Source: Granulicella arctica (GTDB lineage: Bacteria; Acidobacteriota; Terriglobia; Terriglobales; Acidobacteriaceae). From it: 64,000 bases of DNA. Below are positions 8,883 through 17,538 of the stretch, piece by piece (the stretch's first letter is position 1; every line of letters starts with the position of its first letter). Made by a program: the position numbers and the translations under genes. Below the pieces are notes generated by a model, which made no database searches, was not told where the DNA came from, and saw only the letters and a program-made list of their open reading frames with translations. The stretch is from the NCBI RefSeq assembly GCF_013410065.1, contig NZ_JACCCW010000001.1, positions 186,001-250,000 of the forward strand, in the 5' to 3' direction.

Positions 8883-9296
8883 ATGAATCGAAGCGATCTA
8901 CAACGGCTGACTAAGACCAGAATCCGCGAAGCAAAGATTCTCTTTACAGCAGGTGAATACAGTGGCGCATACTATCTGTCAGGATATGCAGTAGAGTGCG
9001 CCCTGAAAGCTTGTTTTGCAAAGGGAGTGAGTCGTCATGATTTTCCCGACAAGAATCGCGCCGGGAAGATCTTTATTCATCGGCTGCCAGAACTTGCAAC
9101 ACTAGCTAATCTGAAGACTGAACTGGATGAGACTAAGAAGGAAAACACAAAGTTCGCCGCAGGATGGGAACTCATCTGTAGGTGGACAGAAGAAAGTCGC
9201 TATTCCATATGGACTAGGAATGATGCAGAGGCGATTCTGGATGCAATCGTGAGAAGGAAGGATGGGGTGCTGCCATGGATCAAGCAACGCTGGTAA
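8883..9296 (+). CDS. HEPN domain protein
   Basis: 137 aa. The N-terminal region has the HEPN family pattern: basic helix DLQRLTKTRIREAKILF, then GEYSGAYYLSGYAVECALKA and a later H in IFIHRLPELATLA. HEPN proteins are small helical dimers often acting as RNases or as partners of nucleotidyltransferases in toxin-antitoxin or defence modules. An R-x6-H spacing (RAGKIFIH, about residues 59-66) could serve as the RX4-6H nuclease motif, but the alignment is uncertain. The next gene starts 22 bp before this one ends, so both are one cassette, closed by a strong terminator at 9684-9720. Base composition is less GC-rich and less C-ending than efp and apt on either side, which suggests acquisition. Confidence 0.85.
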   Translation: MNRSDLQRLTKTRIREAKILFTAGEYSGAYYLSGYAVECALKACFAKGVSRHDFPDKNRAGKIFIHRLPELATLANLKTELDETKKENTKFAAGWELICRWTEESRYSIWTRNDAEAILDAIVRRKDGVLPWIKQRW

Positions 9297-9652
9297 GTCC
9301 TGATATTAACGCCGGACAGGAAGCGCTGGCGGCTCTCGATGCTGCTCAGGTCAAGCAGATCACAGCCCTCCTAATGGTTTCATCCGAGTATGAAGATTGG
9401 AGACTGGTTCTCTCCTCTCCTTCCCTGGATCAAACTCATCCGCTCAAAGCATATGAGAAAGTGACTGAGGTGTTGCGTGGCCGCTTCGTCTACACGTTGC
9501 CGCCAATCTTGATCCTTCCGACGAAAGATGCTTTTATCCGTGAATTGCGTAGGATCTTCAGCAAGACGAAGGATGTCACAGGAAGGCGTTTGGGTGGCCA
9601 AACAATAGGGAACCGTTATATCTCCAATGCATATGTCTACCGGGTGCAATAG
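9275..9652 (+). CDS. Unknown protein, overlapping partner of the HEPN gene
   Basis: 125 aa, not recognised. It has no signal peptide or membrane segment. The first half is helical and acidic (GQEALAALDAAQVKQITALL), the second half has hydrophobic strands (GRFVYTLPPILILPTKD), then a basic helix FIRELRRIFSKTK and a Gly-rich close. The minimal nucleotidyltransferase signature (GSxxxG...SDxD) is absent, so it is not a classical MNT partner. Its ATG lies inside the last 22 bp of the HEPN gene in a different frame, which implies coupled translation. Because HEPN proteins often come with a dedicated partner, this could be an antitoxin or accessory subunit; that is inference from position. Confidence 0.7.
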   Translation: MDQATLVSPDINAGQEALAALDAAQVKQITALLMVSSEYEDWRLVLSSPSLDQTHPLKAYEKVTEVLRGRFVYTLPPILILPTKDAFIRELRRIFSKTKDVTGRRLGGQTIGNRYISNAYVYRVQ

Positions 9653-9683
9653 GGCGTACTTTTTGCATTCGCATAAAATATCG

Positions 9684-9720
9684 AATGGGCAGAGTCTAAT
9701 GACTCTGCCCATTCTGTTTA
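9684..9720 (+). terminator. Intrinsic terminator of the HEPN cassette
   Basis: Perfect 13-bp stem (9684-9696 pairs with 9701-9713; arm AATGGGCAGAGTC) with a 4-base loop, followed by CTGTTT. It lies 32 bp after the stop of the second cassette gene. Confidence 0.85.
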
Positions 9721-9796
9721 CTCCAAACTAAAAGCATTGCGCATCCATCAACCCGCCTTGCACGGCGGTTACGGCTCTGCGACACTGGAAGTTCGT

Positions 9797-10078
9797 ATGG
9801 TATTGCATCTCCTCGTGAAGGGCCGCGTGCAGGGCGTCGGCTTCCGCTGGTACGTCCAGCGGGAGGCAGCAGAGATCGGCCTCCGCGGTTGGGTCCGCAA
9901 TACCACCGACGGCCACGTCGAGATCGTCGCCGCAGGCGAAGTCAACGATCTAAACGAGCTGAAGACAGCAGTCCGCAAAGGATCACGCGGCAGCCGCGTC
10001 GATCGCGTACTGGAACACGAACTGGCAGAGAGCGAAGGCGCGCTGCTAGGACCATTTGAGATTGAAGGAGCTTGGTAA
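9797..10078 (+). CDS. acyP: Acylphosphatase
   Basis: 93 aa, the normal size. Acylphosphatases hydrolyse carboxyl-phosphate bonds such as those in acyl phosphates and 1,3-bisphosphoglycerate. The signature [14 protein letters not shown] contains the substrate-binding Arg, and the catalytic Asn is in GWVRNTTDG. The start is set at ATG 9797 because the family begins just before the first strand; the in-frame ATG at 9737 would add 20 unrelated residues. The stop overlaps the start of apt (TAATG at 10076-10080), so the two are co-translated. Confidence 0.93.
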   Translation: MVLHLLVKGRVQGVGFRWYVQREAAEIGLRGWVRNTTDGHVEIVAAGEVNDLNELKTAVRKGSRGSRVDRVLEHELAESEGALLGPFEIEGAW

Positions 10079-10614
10079 TGAGTGCAATTAATTGTGAGCC
10101 GTTGAAGGAACTAGTCCGCACAGTTCCCGACTTCCCCAAAGATGGAATCCTGTTTTACGACATCACCACCCTGCTGAAGGACAAGGCCGGCTTCGCGCAG
10201 CTTATCGACGCCTTCGCCGCCTACTACATCGGCAAAGACATCGACCTCGTCCTCGGCATCGAGGCCCGTGGCTTCATCTTCGGCCCCGCTCTCGCCTATC
10301 GCCTCAACGCAGGCTTCGTTCCCGTCCGCAAGCCCAAGAAGCTGCCCGCAAAGACCGCCCGCGTCAGCTACGATCTCGAATACGGCACCGACGCCCTTGA
10401 GATCCACCTCGACGCCATCCAGCCCGGCCAGCGCGTCGTCATCGTCGACGACCTCCTCGCCACCGGAGGCACCATGCAGGCCACCGTCCAGCTCGTCCGC
10501 CAGCTCGGCGGCGAGATCGCCGGCTTAGGCTTCGCCATCGAACTCGACTTCCTCAAAGGCCGCGCCAAGTTCCAGGAGTACGACGTCCTCTCACTCCTCC
10601 ACTACGACGAGTAA
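10078..10614 (+). CDS. apt: Adenine phosphoribosyltransferase
   Basis: 178 aa purine-salvage enzyme that makes AMP from adenine and PRPP. The PRPP-binding motif [16 protein letters not shown] is at about residues 120-135, and [16 protein letters not shown] plus [11 protein letters not shown] form the usual adenine-site loops; [17 protein letters not shown] near the N-terminus is typical of Apt. The ATG at 10078 overlaps the acyP stop by one base and has GAAGGAG at 10063-10069 before it. Confidence 0.96.
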   Translation: MSAINCEPLKELVRTVPDFPKDGILFYDITTLLKDKAGFAQLIDAFAAYYIGKDIDLVLGIEARGFIFGPALAYRLNAGFVPVRKPKKLPAKTARVSYDLEYGTDALEIHLDAIQPGQRVVIVDDLLATGGTMQATVQLVRQLGGEIAGLGFAIELDFLKGRAKFQEYDVLSLLHYDE

Positions 10615-10627
10615 GCAGTACCATGGC

Positions 10628-10651
10628 TGCCGGTCGCACCCTCGACCGGCA
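10628..10651. terminator. Hairpin between convergent apt and TonB-domain gene
   Basis: Nine-bp stem (TGCCGGTCG at 10628-10636 with CGACCGGCA at 10643-10651). It sits in the 58-bp gap between two convergent genes, so it may end either transcript. No clear T tract follows, which lowers confidence. Confidence 0.4.
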
Positions 10652-10672
10652 ACCCCAAGTCGTAGCCGTCTA

Positions 10673-11131
10673 CTAAAAAGACGGCCTGAGGATGGTAACC
10701 TCAAGGTCAACCGGCATAGCCGTCACCTGGTGGCTCACCGTACCGGGACGAAACCGGTACTGCTTCACAGCCGTAAGAAGATTCTTATCCATCTCCGAAC
10801 CGCACGACCGGACAATCTTCAGATCCGTAGGATTGCCCGCCTCGTCGACCATCATCTCAACCACAGCGGTACGAGACTTCTCTGCCGCTGTCCAGTCATC
10901 GCCCGCGGCAACATCGACCGTAGAGATCAGCTTCGGGCCAATCACGCCCGTGGAAACACGCAACGCCGTCGTCGCAGTACCACCATCAGCCGCAGAGCTA
11001 AAAGCCTTCGGCTCGACAAGCCCGGCCTGCAACACCGGTGCAGCCTTCGAGGTTTGTGCAGGCACAGTTGCCTGAGCATGAATCAGAACGGGAGAGAGAG
11101 CAAGGCTAGCAAGAAGCATGGAACGCATCAT
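10673..11131 (-). CDS. Exported protein with TonB C-terminal-like domain
   Basis: 152 aa. A signal peptide covers about residues 1-20 (MMRSMLLASLALSPVLIHAQ). The C-terminal ~75 residues resemble the TonB C-terminal domain used by energy-transducer-like proteins: VVEMMVDEAGNPTDLKIVRS, then a helix LLTAVKQYRFRPG and a final strand VDLEVTI. There is no N-terminal transmembrane anchor with a Pro-rich linker, so it is not a full TonB. Such short periplasmic TonB_C proteins are abundant in Acidobacteria; their role is unclear. Convergent with apt. Confidence 0.82.
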   Translation of the reverse strand: MMRSMLLASLALSPVLIHAQATVPAQTSKAAPVLQAGLVEPKAFSSAADGGTATTALRVSTGVIGPKLISTVDVAAGDDWTAAEKSRTAVVEMMVDEAGNPTDLKIVRSCGSEMDKNLLTAVKQYRFRPGTVSHQVTAMPVDLEVTILRPSF

Positions 11132-11482
11132 AAGTTGTCTCCAGGTCAGAAGTAACCATCACCAATTTAAATCGAACAGCATACGATTGTCAAACAAAAT
11201 CGTAAATTTTAAATTTCTCTGCATTTTTAGCACTACTCAGAAAACAATCTACGAAAATAATTTCCCGCCACAGAAAAATAGCTCCTCCTCCCTCGCGCAC
11301 AGAAGACCTGGCGTCAGCGACTGCAACAGTCCACCCCTTTGCCCCCTGCTAACCCAAACCAGTACCATCACTCGTAACGAGACGAATGCAACGTGATCCA
11401 TCCGTTGTCGCGACAAGAGACATCCGCGGCTGCGACCCACCCACTCAGCCTGCACACCCAAAACTGCCCCAAGGAGATTCAA
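11132..11482. other. Intergenic, AT-rich, divergent promoter region
   Basis: About 350 bp between the divergent TonB-domain gene and the alcohol dehydrogenase. It is markedly AT-rich around 11160-11280 (AAATTTAAAT, GTAAATTTTAAATTTC) compared with the flanking genes. I see no convincing ORF or hairpin; it presumably holds promoters for both genes. Confidence 0.5.
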
Positions 11483-12526
11483 ATGAAGTCACACGGATAC
11501 GCCGCTCACGACAAGTCCTCCCCACTCGTCCCCTTCGACTTCGAGCGCCGCGACCCCGGCCCCAAAGATGTCGTCATCGAGATCGCCTACTCCGGCATCT
11601 GCCACTCCGACATCCACCAGGTCCGCGACGAATGGGGCGGCTCCATCTACCCCATGGTCCCCGGCCACGAGATCGTCGGCAAAGTTACCGCCATCGGCAA
11701 CGCCGTCACTAAATTTAAGGTCGGGGACCTCGCCGGAGTCGGCGTCACCGTAGAAACCTGCATGGCCTGCGAAAATTGTTTAGCCAGCGCCGAACCCTAC
11801 TGCACCAAAGGCATGGTCGGCACCTACAACGCCAAGACCTACTCCGACGAACCGACCTTCGGAGGCTACGCCAACAACATCGTCGCGCCCGAGCACTACG
11901 TCTTCAGCATCTCCCCGAAGCTCGACCTCGCCGCCGTCGCTCCCCTGCTCTGCGCCGGCATCACCACCTACTCGCCGCTACGGCATTGGAAGGTCGGCCC
12001 CGACACAAAGGTCGGCATCGTCGGTCTCGGCGGACTCGGCCACATGGGCCTCAAGTTCGCTCACTCCTTCGGCGCGCACGTCGTCCAGTTCACCACCTCC
12101 GAGAGCAAGATCGACGACGCCAAAAAGCTCGGCGCGGATGAGGTCGTCATCACCAAAGACGCCTCCCAGATGGCCAAACACGCAGGCTCACTCGACTTCA
12201 TCCTCGACTGCGTCTCCGCCCCCCACGACCTCAACGCCTACCTCAACCTGCTGCGCCTCAACGGAACCCTCTGCCTCGTCGGCCTGCCCGATCAGCCGCT
12301 CCCCATCGCTCCCTTTGCCGTCATCGCCAACCGCCGCTCGCTCTCCGGCTCCATGATCGGCGGCATGGCCGAGACCCAGGAGATGCTCGACTACTGCGCC
12401 GAAAAGAACATCGTCTCCGAGATCGAGCTCACCCCCATCCAAAAACTCGCCGAAGCCTACGAGCGCATCCTCAAAGCCGATGTGAAGTACCGCTTCGTCA
12501 TCGACATGGCCACCCTCAAAAGCTAG
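11483..12526 (+). CDS. Zinc-dependent alcohol dehydrogenase / aldehyde reductase (CAD/YahK type)
   Basis: 347 aa medium-chain dehydrogenase. Catalytic zinc ligands are visible as Cys in SGICHSDIHQ and the His-Glu pair in VPGHEIVGKV; the structural zinc loop is CMACENCLASAEPYC. The Rossmann motif is GLGGLGHMGLKFA. This combination is typical of cinnamyl-alcohol-dehydrogenase-like NADPH aldehyde reductases such as YahK. The start at 11483 is preceded by AAGGAG at 11471-11476; an ATG-less extension to 11393 is open but unneeded. Single-gene unit. Substrate is probably a broad range of aldehydes. Confidence 0.93.
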   Translation: MKSHGYAAHDKSSPLVPFDFERRDPGPKDVVIEIAYSGICHSDIHQVRDEWGGSIYPMVPGHEIVGKVTAIGNAVTKFKVGDLAGVGVTVETCMACENCLASAEPYCTKGMVGTYNAKTYSDEPTFGGYANNIVAPEHYVFSISPKLDLAAVAPLLCAGITTYSPLRHWKVGPDTKVGIVGLGGLGHMGLKFAHSFGAHVVQFTTSESKIDDAKKLGADEVVITKDASQMAKHAGSLDFILDCVSAPHDLNAYLNLLRLNGTLCLVGLPDQPLPIAPFAVIANRRSLSGSMIGGMAETQEMLDYCAEKNIVSEIELTPIQKLAEAYERILKADVKYRFVIDMATLKS

Positions 12527-12549
12527 CTCTCATGCACAAAGCCCCTCCG

Positions 12550-12590
12550 GCATCCCATCCTTCCCAGCTTTATTGCGAAGGATGGGGTGC
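12550..12590 (+). repeat. Hairpin with CCCATCCTTC arms
   Basis: 14-base arms (12550-12563 and 12577-12590; CATCCCATCCTTC against GAAGGATGGGGTG) just after the alcohol dehydrogenase. There is no T tract. A related hairpin (CCCATCCTTCGC / GCGAAGGGTGGG) is at 39008-39037, so this is likely a dispersed repeat that may also act as a 3' stabiliser. Confidence 0.6.
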
Positions 12591-12875
12591 AATCAGCTCC
12601 ATCCTGAAAGGGATCATTTTCCCACGAAGGGTACGAGCTTCAGCCCGTACATAAAAACGAAAGCGGAGCTTGAGTCCCTGAAGGAATATTCGAGACTGTT
12701 ACAAACTCTTTAGTCGGTCGAAGATCGTCTCCGGGCCCACTTGCGAGTTGACGACAAACAACGAGCCCACTGACGAGAAGAGCGTTTCCCAAGAACCAAT
12801 CCATGTCGAGGGACGAGCCTCAAAGCGTTTTCACGGGATGCTATCTGGGTCGTGCTAATACTGCATTCTCATTCT
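12591..12875. other. Intergenic with hairpin-repeat remnant
   Basis: About 12625-12690 holds another CTTCAG-type hairpin with arms GTACG/CGTAC followed by a degenerate CTTGAGTCCCTGAAGGAAT stretch, matching the order of the two-hairpin repeats elsewhere. From 12700 to 12875 I see nothing recognisable. Confidence 0.5.
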
Positions 12876-13033
12876 CTTAGAAGCTGTCCAAAAACTGCCA
12901 TTCAGAACGTTCTTAGGTTGTTTGTTTTACGTCGTCATCCTGAACGGAGTGAAGGACCCCTGTATTCGTCTTTGTTTGCTCCATAGAAGCGATATGCCGC
13001 CAAGCTTACTGGGGTTTCTGGACAGGTTCTAAG
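12876..13033. mobile_element. MITE-like element with terminal inverted repeats
   Basis: 158 bp bounded by imperfect inverted repeats: CTTAGAAGCTGTCCAAAAAC at 12876-12895 and the complement of CTTAGAACCTGTCCAGAAAC at 13014-13033. The interior carries TTTTACGTCGTCATCCTGAA and then GTGAAGGACCCCTGTATT. It is alignable over its whole length with 39064-39224, and shares its ends, but not its interior, with 31607-31759. No coding capacity; probably mobilised in trans by a transposase not in this window. Its right end overlaps the 3' end of the next minus-strand gene by a few bases. Confidence 0.75.
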
Positions 13034-14099
13034 GAAAACGAGTGCAAAAGCCGCCCGAATGTCCTCCATCCATCGTCTGTGTGAAGAGCGAAATTTGCGG
13101 GTCAGTAGTAGTGCTGGGTGTGAGCGAAAGGAATCGAGGGAGATTCGGTCCGTTACCAGGGAATGCCAAGAAGGTGTCGCCTCGCTGAAGAAAGATCACA
13201 TCGCGGTGAGCCGGAATGGGCAGCAGGACCTCATGGCCCGGGTCGTGATCCAGAATGATGCGAACATGAGCAACAGGCCCTTCCGGACGCATAAGCATAA
13301 CCGAATCTCCATTACCGGAACCTCCTCCATACAACAGGGATCCGGAGACGCCGGCTTTGTTGAGAGCGGCAAGCTCTTCTTCAGTGAATAGCTTTTGAGG
13401 CGGTTGGCCGAGGATGAGACCGAGAAGTCGTCCCAGGCTGATGCTTGTTCCGCCCGGCGTCAGTTTGTAGCAAATGGCGCTGATTGGCTCGACATCATAG
13501 CCCTGAGAACGCGCAAGCGCATGGAAGCGAGCAGAATCTGCGGCGGTGTAGCTCGTACCGTGTCCATTTGCTTGCATTCTAGTGATCAGTTGCGCGAGCA
13601 CTTCGCTTGCTTCGCCCGAGCCATGAGCACTGGCTTTCTCGAGCCAACGAGCGGCCTCCTCATACGATGCCTCAATGCCCAGTGGATTCTGTCGGAAGAC
13701 GACATGCGGTGGTTCATTCCCGCTCTTCCCGCAGTGTGGCATATCCTGATTGATCTCAAAGGGACACTGCTTGGGAATATATTGCTCGGCCAGCAGCAGC
13801 TCTGCCCCTATGTCTTCCCGACTAGCCGCGCTAACGACAGTGTCTCGATAGGACTTGCTGTCGCCGCTTCGCATGAACGACATCATGCCTTCCTGTAACA
13901 GGCGATCGCTTTCCAACAGTTGGGTGAGCGACAAAGAAGAAGGCTTGTAGCCCCCCGAGGAAGGCAAACCGCCCTGTTCCGTTCCTATCTGGATCGCAAC
14001 TGGCTGCTGCGCCTCAAGCAGAAACGAACAGCAAAGCACTGCGTAAAGCAGCCCCCGCCTCAGAATGATCATATTTTCAGGCATAGCGTCGAACTGCAT
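13029..14099 (-). CDS. Exported protein with Sel1-like segment, function unknown
   Basis: 356 aa from the chosen start. A hydrophobic signal segment (IILRRGLLYAVLCCSFLLEA) lies near the N-terminus. The middle includes a Sel1/TPR-like helix pair (YEEAARWLEKASAHGSGEAS) and the C-terminal part is strand-rich with Gly-rich loops (GSLLYGGGSGNGDS) and ends in GGFCTRFP. I do not recognise the family. Start 14099 was preferred because AAGGA stands 10 bases upstream; ATGs at 14084 and 14072 are also possible, and 14195 would add an unlikely non-hydrophobic leader. The last codons run into the right end of the TIR element, so the natural C-terminus may have been changed by insertion. Confidence 0.7.
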   Translation of the reverse strand: MQFDAMPENMIILRRGLLYAVLCCSFLLEAQQPVAIQIGTEQGGLPSSGGYKPSSLSLTQLLESDRLLQEGMMSFMRSGDSKSYRDTVVSAASREDIGAELLLAEQYIPKQCPFEINQDMPHCGKSGNEPPHVVFRQNPLGIEASYEEAARWLEKASAHGSGEASEVLAQLITRMQANGHGTSYTAADSARFHALARSQGYDVEPISAICYKLTPGGTSISLGRLLGLILGQPPQKLFTEEELAALNKAGVSGSLLYGGGSGNGDSVMLMRPEGPVAHVRIILDHDPGHEVLLPIPAHRDVIFLQRGDTFLAFPGNGPNLPRFLSLTPSTTTDPQISLFTQTMDGGHSGGFCTRFP

Positions 14100-14282
14100 C
14101 TGGTATAGGTCCTTATAAGTCAGCTTATGGGAAGCAATCTGTAGTTCCGGATGCCAACTCCTCCCGAATTGCGGACAAGCCGGAGGTTGATTCACTCCCG
14201 ACTTACTGGTTGTGGAGCGATTGGGTGGGTTGAAACTTCCCTTAGGGCTGAAGCCGTGCCCTGCAAGAACGGGATGGGACAG

Positions 14283-14446
14283 GCAACGGCAAAAGCAACC
14301 GCAGGTCCTTCGGCTGCGCTGCGCTTCGCTCAGGATGACAGTTTTTGGGTGGGGGATGAAGAACGAGCAACGGCAAGGGCAACCGCAGGTCCTTCGACTC
14401 CGTGCTTTGCACTTCGCTCAGGATGACAGTTTTTGGGGGGGGATTT
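14283..14446 (+). repeat. Two tandem ~80-bp copies of a TCATCCTGAGCGAAG-type repeat
   Basis: Copy 1 at 14283-14366 and copy 2 at 14367-14446 share GCAACGGCAA, GCAACCGCAGGTCCTTCG, CTTCGCTCAGGATGACAG and a G-rich end. On the minus strand the core reads CTGTCATCCTGAGCGAAG, a motif related to the interior of the TIR elements but in opposite orientation. It lies in the 460-bp gap between the unknown gene and polA; nothing else is visible in that gap. Confidence 0.75.
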
Positions 14447-14558
14447 AGGGAAGAGCGGGCGGCGACACGAGGTGGTTTTGAACAAGTTGTCAGGGGGAAG
14501 CTCCACTTTGAGCTGGTCTGCGCCAGAGTTGGTTGGTACGGGCTACCATCTAAGGACT

Positions 14559-17387
14559 ATGTCTACCCCTGTTTCTAACGACAAGCCTCCGATTTATCTG
14601 CTGGACAGCATGGCCTTCATCTTTCGCGCGTACCACGCGATGCAGCGGCAGAGGCCGATGTCGACGCGGACGGGGATTCCGACGGCGGCTACGTATGTGT
14701 TTGTGAACATGATCAACAAGCTGCGGCGGGATTTTTCTCCGGTGTATCTGGCGGCGGTGTATGACCTGTCGGGGCCGGTGTTTCGCGATGAGCGGGCGAA
14801 GGAGATGAAGTCGGTCAAGAAGTTCAATATCAAGACGCAGGAGTTCGAGGAGATCGACTACCTGGGGTACAAGGCGAATCGGGCGGAGATGCCGGCGGAT
14901 CTGGCGCAGCAGTTGCCGTATATCCGGCGGGCGCTGGAGGCGTTTCGGATTCCGATATTGAGCTATGAGGGGTTCGAGGCGGACGATGTGATCGGGACGC
15001 TGTCGTGCAAGCTGGCTGAGCTGGGGCACAAGGTGTTTGTGGTGTCGTCGGATAAGGACATGATGCAGTTGGTGAATGCTTCGGTGAGCATTCTAAATCC
15101 GACGAAGGACAATCTGGTGCTTAATCCGGCGGGGGTTGAGGGAGTGTTGGGGGTTCCGCCGGAGCGGGTGGTGGATGTGATGGCGCTGCGGGGGGATGCG
15201 ATCGACAACATTCCGGGGGCTCCGGGGATTGGCGATAAGGGGTCGGTGGAGCTGATTCAGCAGTTTGGGACGGTGGAGGGCGCGCTGGACCGGGCGGACG
15301 AGGTGAAGAAGAAGACGTATCGCGAGTCGTTACAAAATAATCGCGAGAATATTTTGTTGTCGAAGGAGCTGGTGACGATCCACACGGCGGTGCCGATTGG
15401 GTTCGATCTAGAGGCGATGCGGACGCAGGCGTTGGATAACGCGGCTTGCCGGGAGCTGTTTTCGGAGCTGGAGTTTACGACGCTGCTGAAGGAGCTGGCT
15501 CCGTCGGTGAACAATGCGCCGATCGCTTACACACTGAAGCCTTCGGATGAAGAGATTGCGGCGTTGCTGGCGGATGCTCGGACGGTGGGGGATGACGGGG
15601 CGGTGAAGGGCTTGACGCTGGCGGTGTTTGAGGATGCCAGGGCGCTGGCGGAAGAGAGTGGCGCGGATGTGGCGGGTGAGGAGGAGGTCGAGGTGGAGCC
15701 TCCTCCGGCGGAGAATATGTCGCTGTTTGGGGGGGCGGCTGAGCCGGTTGTGGTGGCTGCGGAGCCGGTGGTTGCGGGTGCTTTGCAGATGGGGGTGACG
15801 ACTTCGGATGCGGGGGCGATGGTGGTCTCGTTGGATGCGGAGGGGCTGCGGCAGGCGCTGGAGGATGCGGCTCTGCCGAAGCATGTGCATGATCTGAAGG
15901 CGGTGCTGCGGGTGCTTGCGGCGCAGGGGATTGCGCTGGCCGGGGTACGGGACGATGTGATGCTATATAGCTACCTGATCAATCCGACGCATGGGTCGCA
16001 TACGCTGGCGGATGTGACGGCGCGGTTTACGCAGCGGGCGATGACGCCGGTGGTGAAGGCCAAGGCTCCGACGGCGGCGGAGGTGGCGAACCTGTTGCCG
16101 GAGGCGGCGAATGCGACGCAGCGGCTGGCGCATACTCTGCGGGAGCAGGTGGAGACGGCCGGGCTGAAGGATATCTACGAGACGATGGATCTGCCACTGG
16201 TGCCGGTGCTGCTGCGGATGGAGCAGGCGGGGGTGCGGGTCGATCCGGAGTTCCTGCGTTCGATGTCGTCGCGGCTGGGCGTGGATGTCGATAACCTTGC
16301 CGAGCGGATTTATGCGGACTCGGGACATCGGTTCAATATCAACTCACCCAAGCAGCTTGGGGAGGTGCTATTTACAAAGATGGACCTGCCTAAGCCGATG
16401 AAGTATGGCAAGGGGAAGGTGGTTTCGACGGCGCAGGATGTTCTGGAGGAGCTTGCGCTGAGTCATCCGATTGCTGCGCTGGTGATTGAGTATCGACAGC
16501 TTCAGAAGCTGAAGTCGACGTACCTGGATGCGTTGCCGCAGCTTGCGGACGCGGAGGGGCGTATCCATACGACGTTCAACCAGGTGGGGACGGCGACGGG
16601 GCGGCTATCGAGCACGAATCCGAATTTGCAGAATATTCCGGTGCGGACGACGCTGGGACGGGAGATTCGGGCGGCGTTTATTGCGGCGGAGGGGAACCTG
16701 CTGATGTCGGCGGACTACTCGCAGATCGAGCTGCGGCTGATGGCGCATTTTTCGCAGGACCCGCTGCTGCTGGATGCGTATCGGACGGGGAAGGATATTC
16801 ATACGCTGACGGCGGCGGAGGTGTTTGGGGTGGACCCGGAGACGATGTCCAAGGAGGTGCGTGGGCGGGCGAAGGCGGTGAACTTCGGGATTGTGTATGG
16901 GATTAGTCCGTTTGGGCTGGCGGCGCAGTTGGGGATCGAGCAGAAGGAGGCGAAGACGTACATTGAGACGTACTTCGACCGGTATAAGGGAGTGCGGGCG
17001 TTCATCGACGAGACACTGGAGACAGTGCGGCGAGATCAGGCGGTGCGGACGCAGTTTGGGCGGGTGAGGCCGATTCCGGATATCCAGTCGCGGAACCCGA
17101 ATATGCGCGGGTTTGCGGAGCGGACGGCGGTGAATACTCCGCTGCAAGGGACGGCGGCGGATTTGATCAAGCTGGCGATGATTCGGCTGGATGCGGAGAT
17201 TACGCGGCGGGGTTTGAAGTCGCGGATGACGCTACAGGTGCACGACGAGCTGCTGTTTGATGTGGTGCCGGAGGAATCGGACGAGATGCAGATGCTGGTG
17301 AAGCATGAGATGGAGCATGTGGCGGAGTTTTCGGTGCCGATTGTGGCGGAGGTTGGAGTGGGACAGAACTGGCGGGATATTAAATAA
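14559..17387 (+). CDS. polA: DNA polymerase I
   Basis: 942 aa, close to E. coli PolI (928). The N-terminal 5'-3' exonuclease (about 1-290) has YLLDSMAFIFRAYHAM, EGFEADDVIGTL, VSSDKDMMQL and the HhH segment DNIPGAPGIGDKG. The polymerase domain has motif A MSADYSQIELRLMAHFS, motif B RGRAKAVNFGIVYGISPFG and motif C LQVHDELLFDVV. The middle 3'-5' exonuclease domain is degenerate: the DxE of motif I and the YxxxD of motif III are not found and the region is Ala/Glu/Val-rich low complexity, so proofreading is probably absent, as in Taq. Start 14559 fits the family; an upstream in-frame ATG at 14433 would read through the repeat. Codons end mostly in G, unlike trpE and efp. Confidence 0.97.
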   Translation: MSTPVSNDKPPIYLLDSMAFIFRAYHAMQRQRPMSTRTGIPTAATYVFVNMINKLRRDFSPVYLAAVYDLSGPVFRDERAKEMKSVKKFNIKTQEFEEIDYLGYKANRAEMPADLAQQLPYIRRALEAFRIPILSYEGFEADDVIGTLSCKLAELGHKVFVVSSDKDMMQLVNASVSILNPTKDNLVLNPAGVEGVLGVPPERVVDVMALRGDAIDNIPGAPGIGDKGSVELIQQFGTVEGALDRADEVKKKTYRESLQNNRENILLSKELVTIHTAVPIGFDLEAMRTQALDNAACRELFSELEFTTLLKELAPSVNNAPIAYTLKPSDEEIAALLADARTVGDDGAVKGLTLAVFEDARALAEESGADVAGEEEVEVEPPPAENMSLFGGAAEPVVVAAEPVVAGALQMGVTTSDAGAMVVSLDAEGLRQALEDAALPKHVHDLKAVLRVLAAQGIALAGVRDDVMLYSYLINPTHGSHTLADVTARFTQRAMTPVVKAKAPTAAEVANLLPEAANATQRLAHTLREQVETAGLKDIYETMDLPLVPVLLRMEQAGVRVDPEFLRSMSSRLGVDVDNLAERIYADSGHRFNINSPKQLGEVLFTKMDLPKPMKYGKGKVVSTAQDVLEELALSHPIAALVIEYRQLQKLKSTYLDALPQLADAEGRIHTTFNQVGTATGRLSSTNPNLQNIPVRTTLGREIRAAFIAAEGNLLMSADYSQIELRLMAHFSQDPLLLDAYRTGKDIHTLTAAEVFGVDPETMSKEVRGRAKAVNFGIVYGISPFGLAAQLGIEQKEAKTYIETYFDRYKGVRAFIDETLETVRRDQAVRTQFGRVRPIPDIQSRNPNMRGFAERTAVNTPLQGTAADLIKLAMIRLDAEITRRGLKSRMTLQVHDELLFDVVPEESDEMQMLVKHEMEHVAEFSVPIVAEVGVGQNWRDIK

Positions 17388-17538
17388 CGGCTGGATTTCC
17401 GGGGTGTTATGGCCGGGTTTGGGCATGGCTGGGGCCGACACTGATAGACTTATTCTTTGCGCGGGTATTGCCTGCCAAAGGCGTACGGCGATGCCGACGC
17501 GTACCGTTCAAGTTTGAGTAAAGGAAGACCCAGAGACC

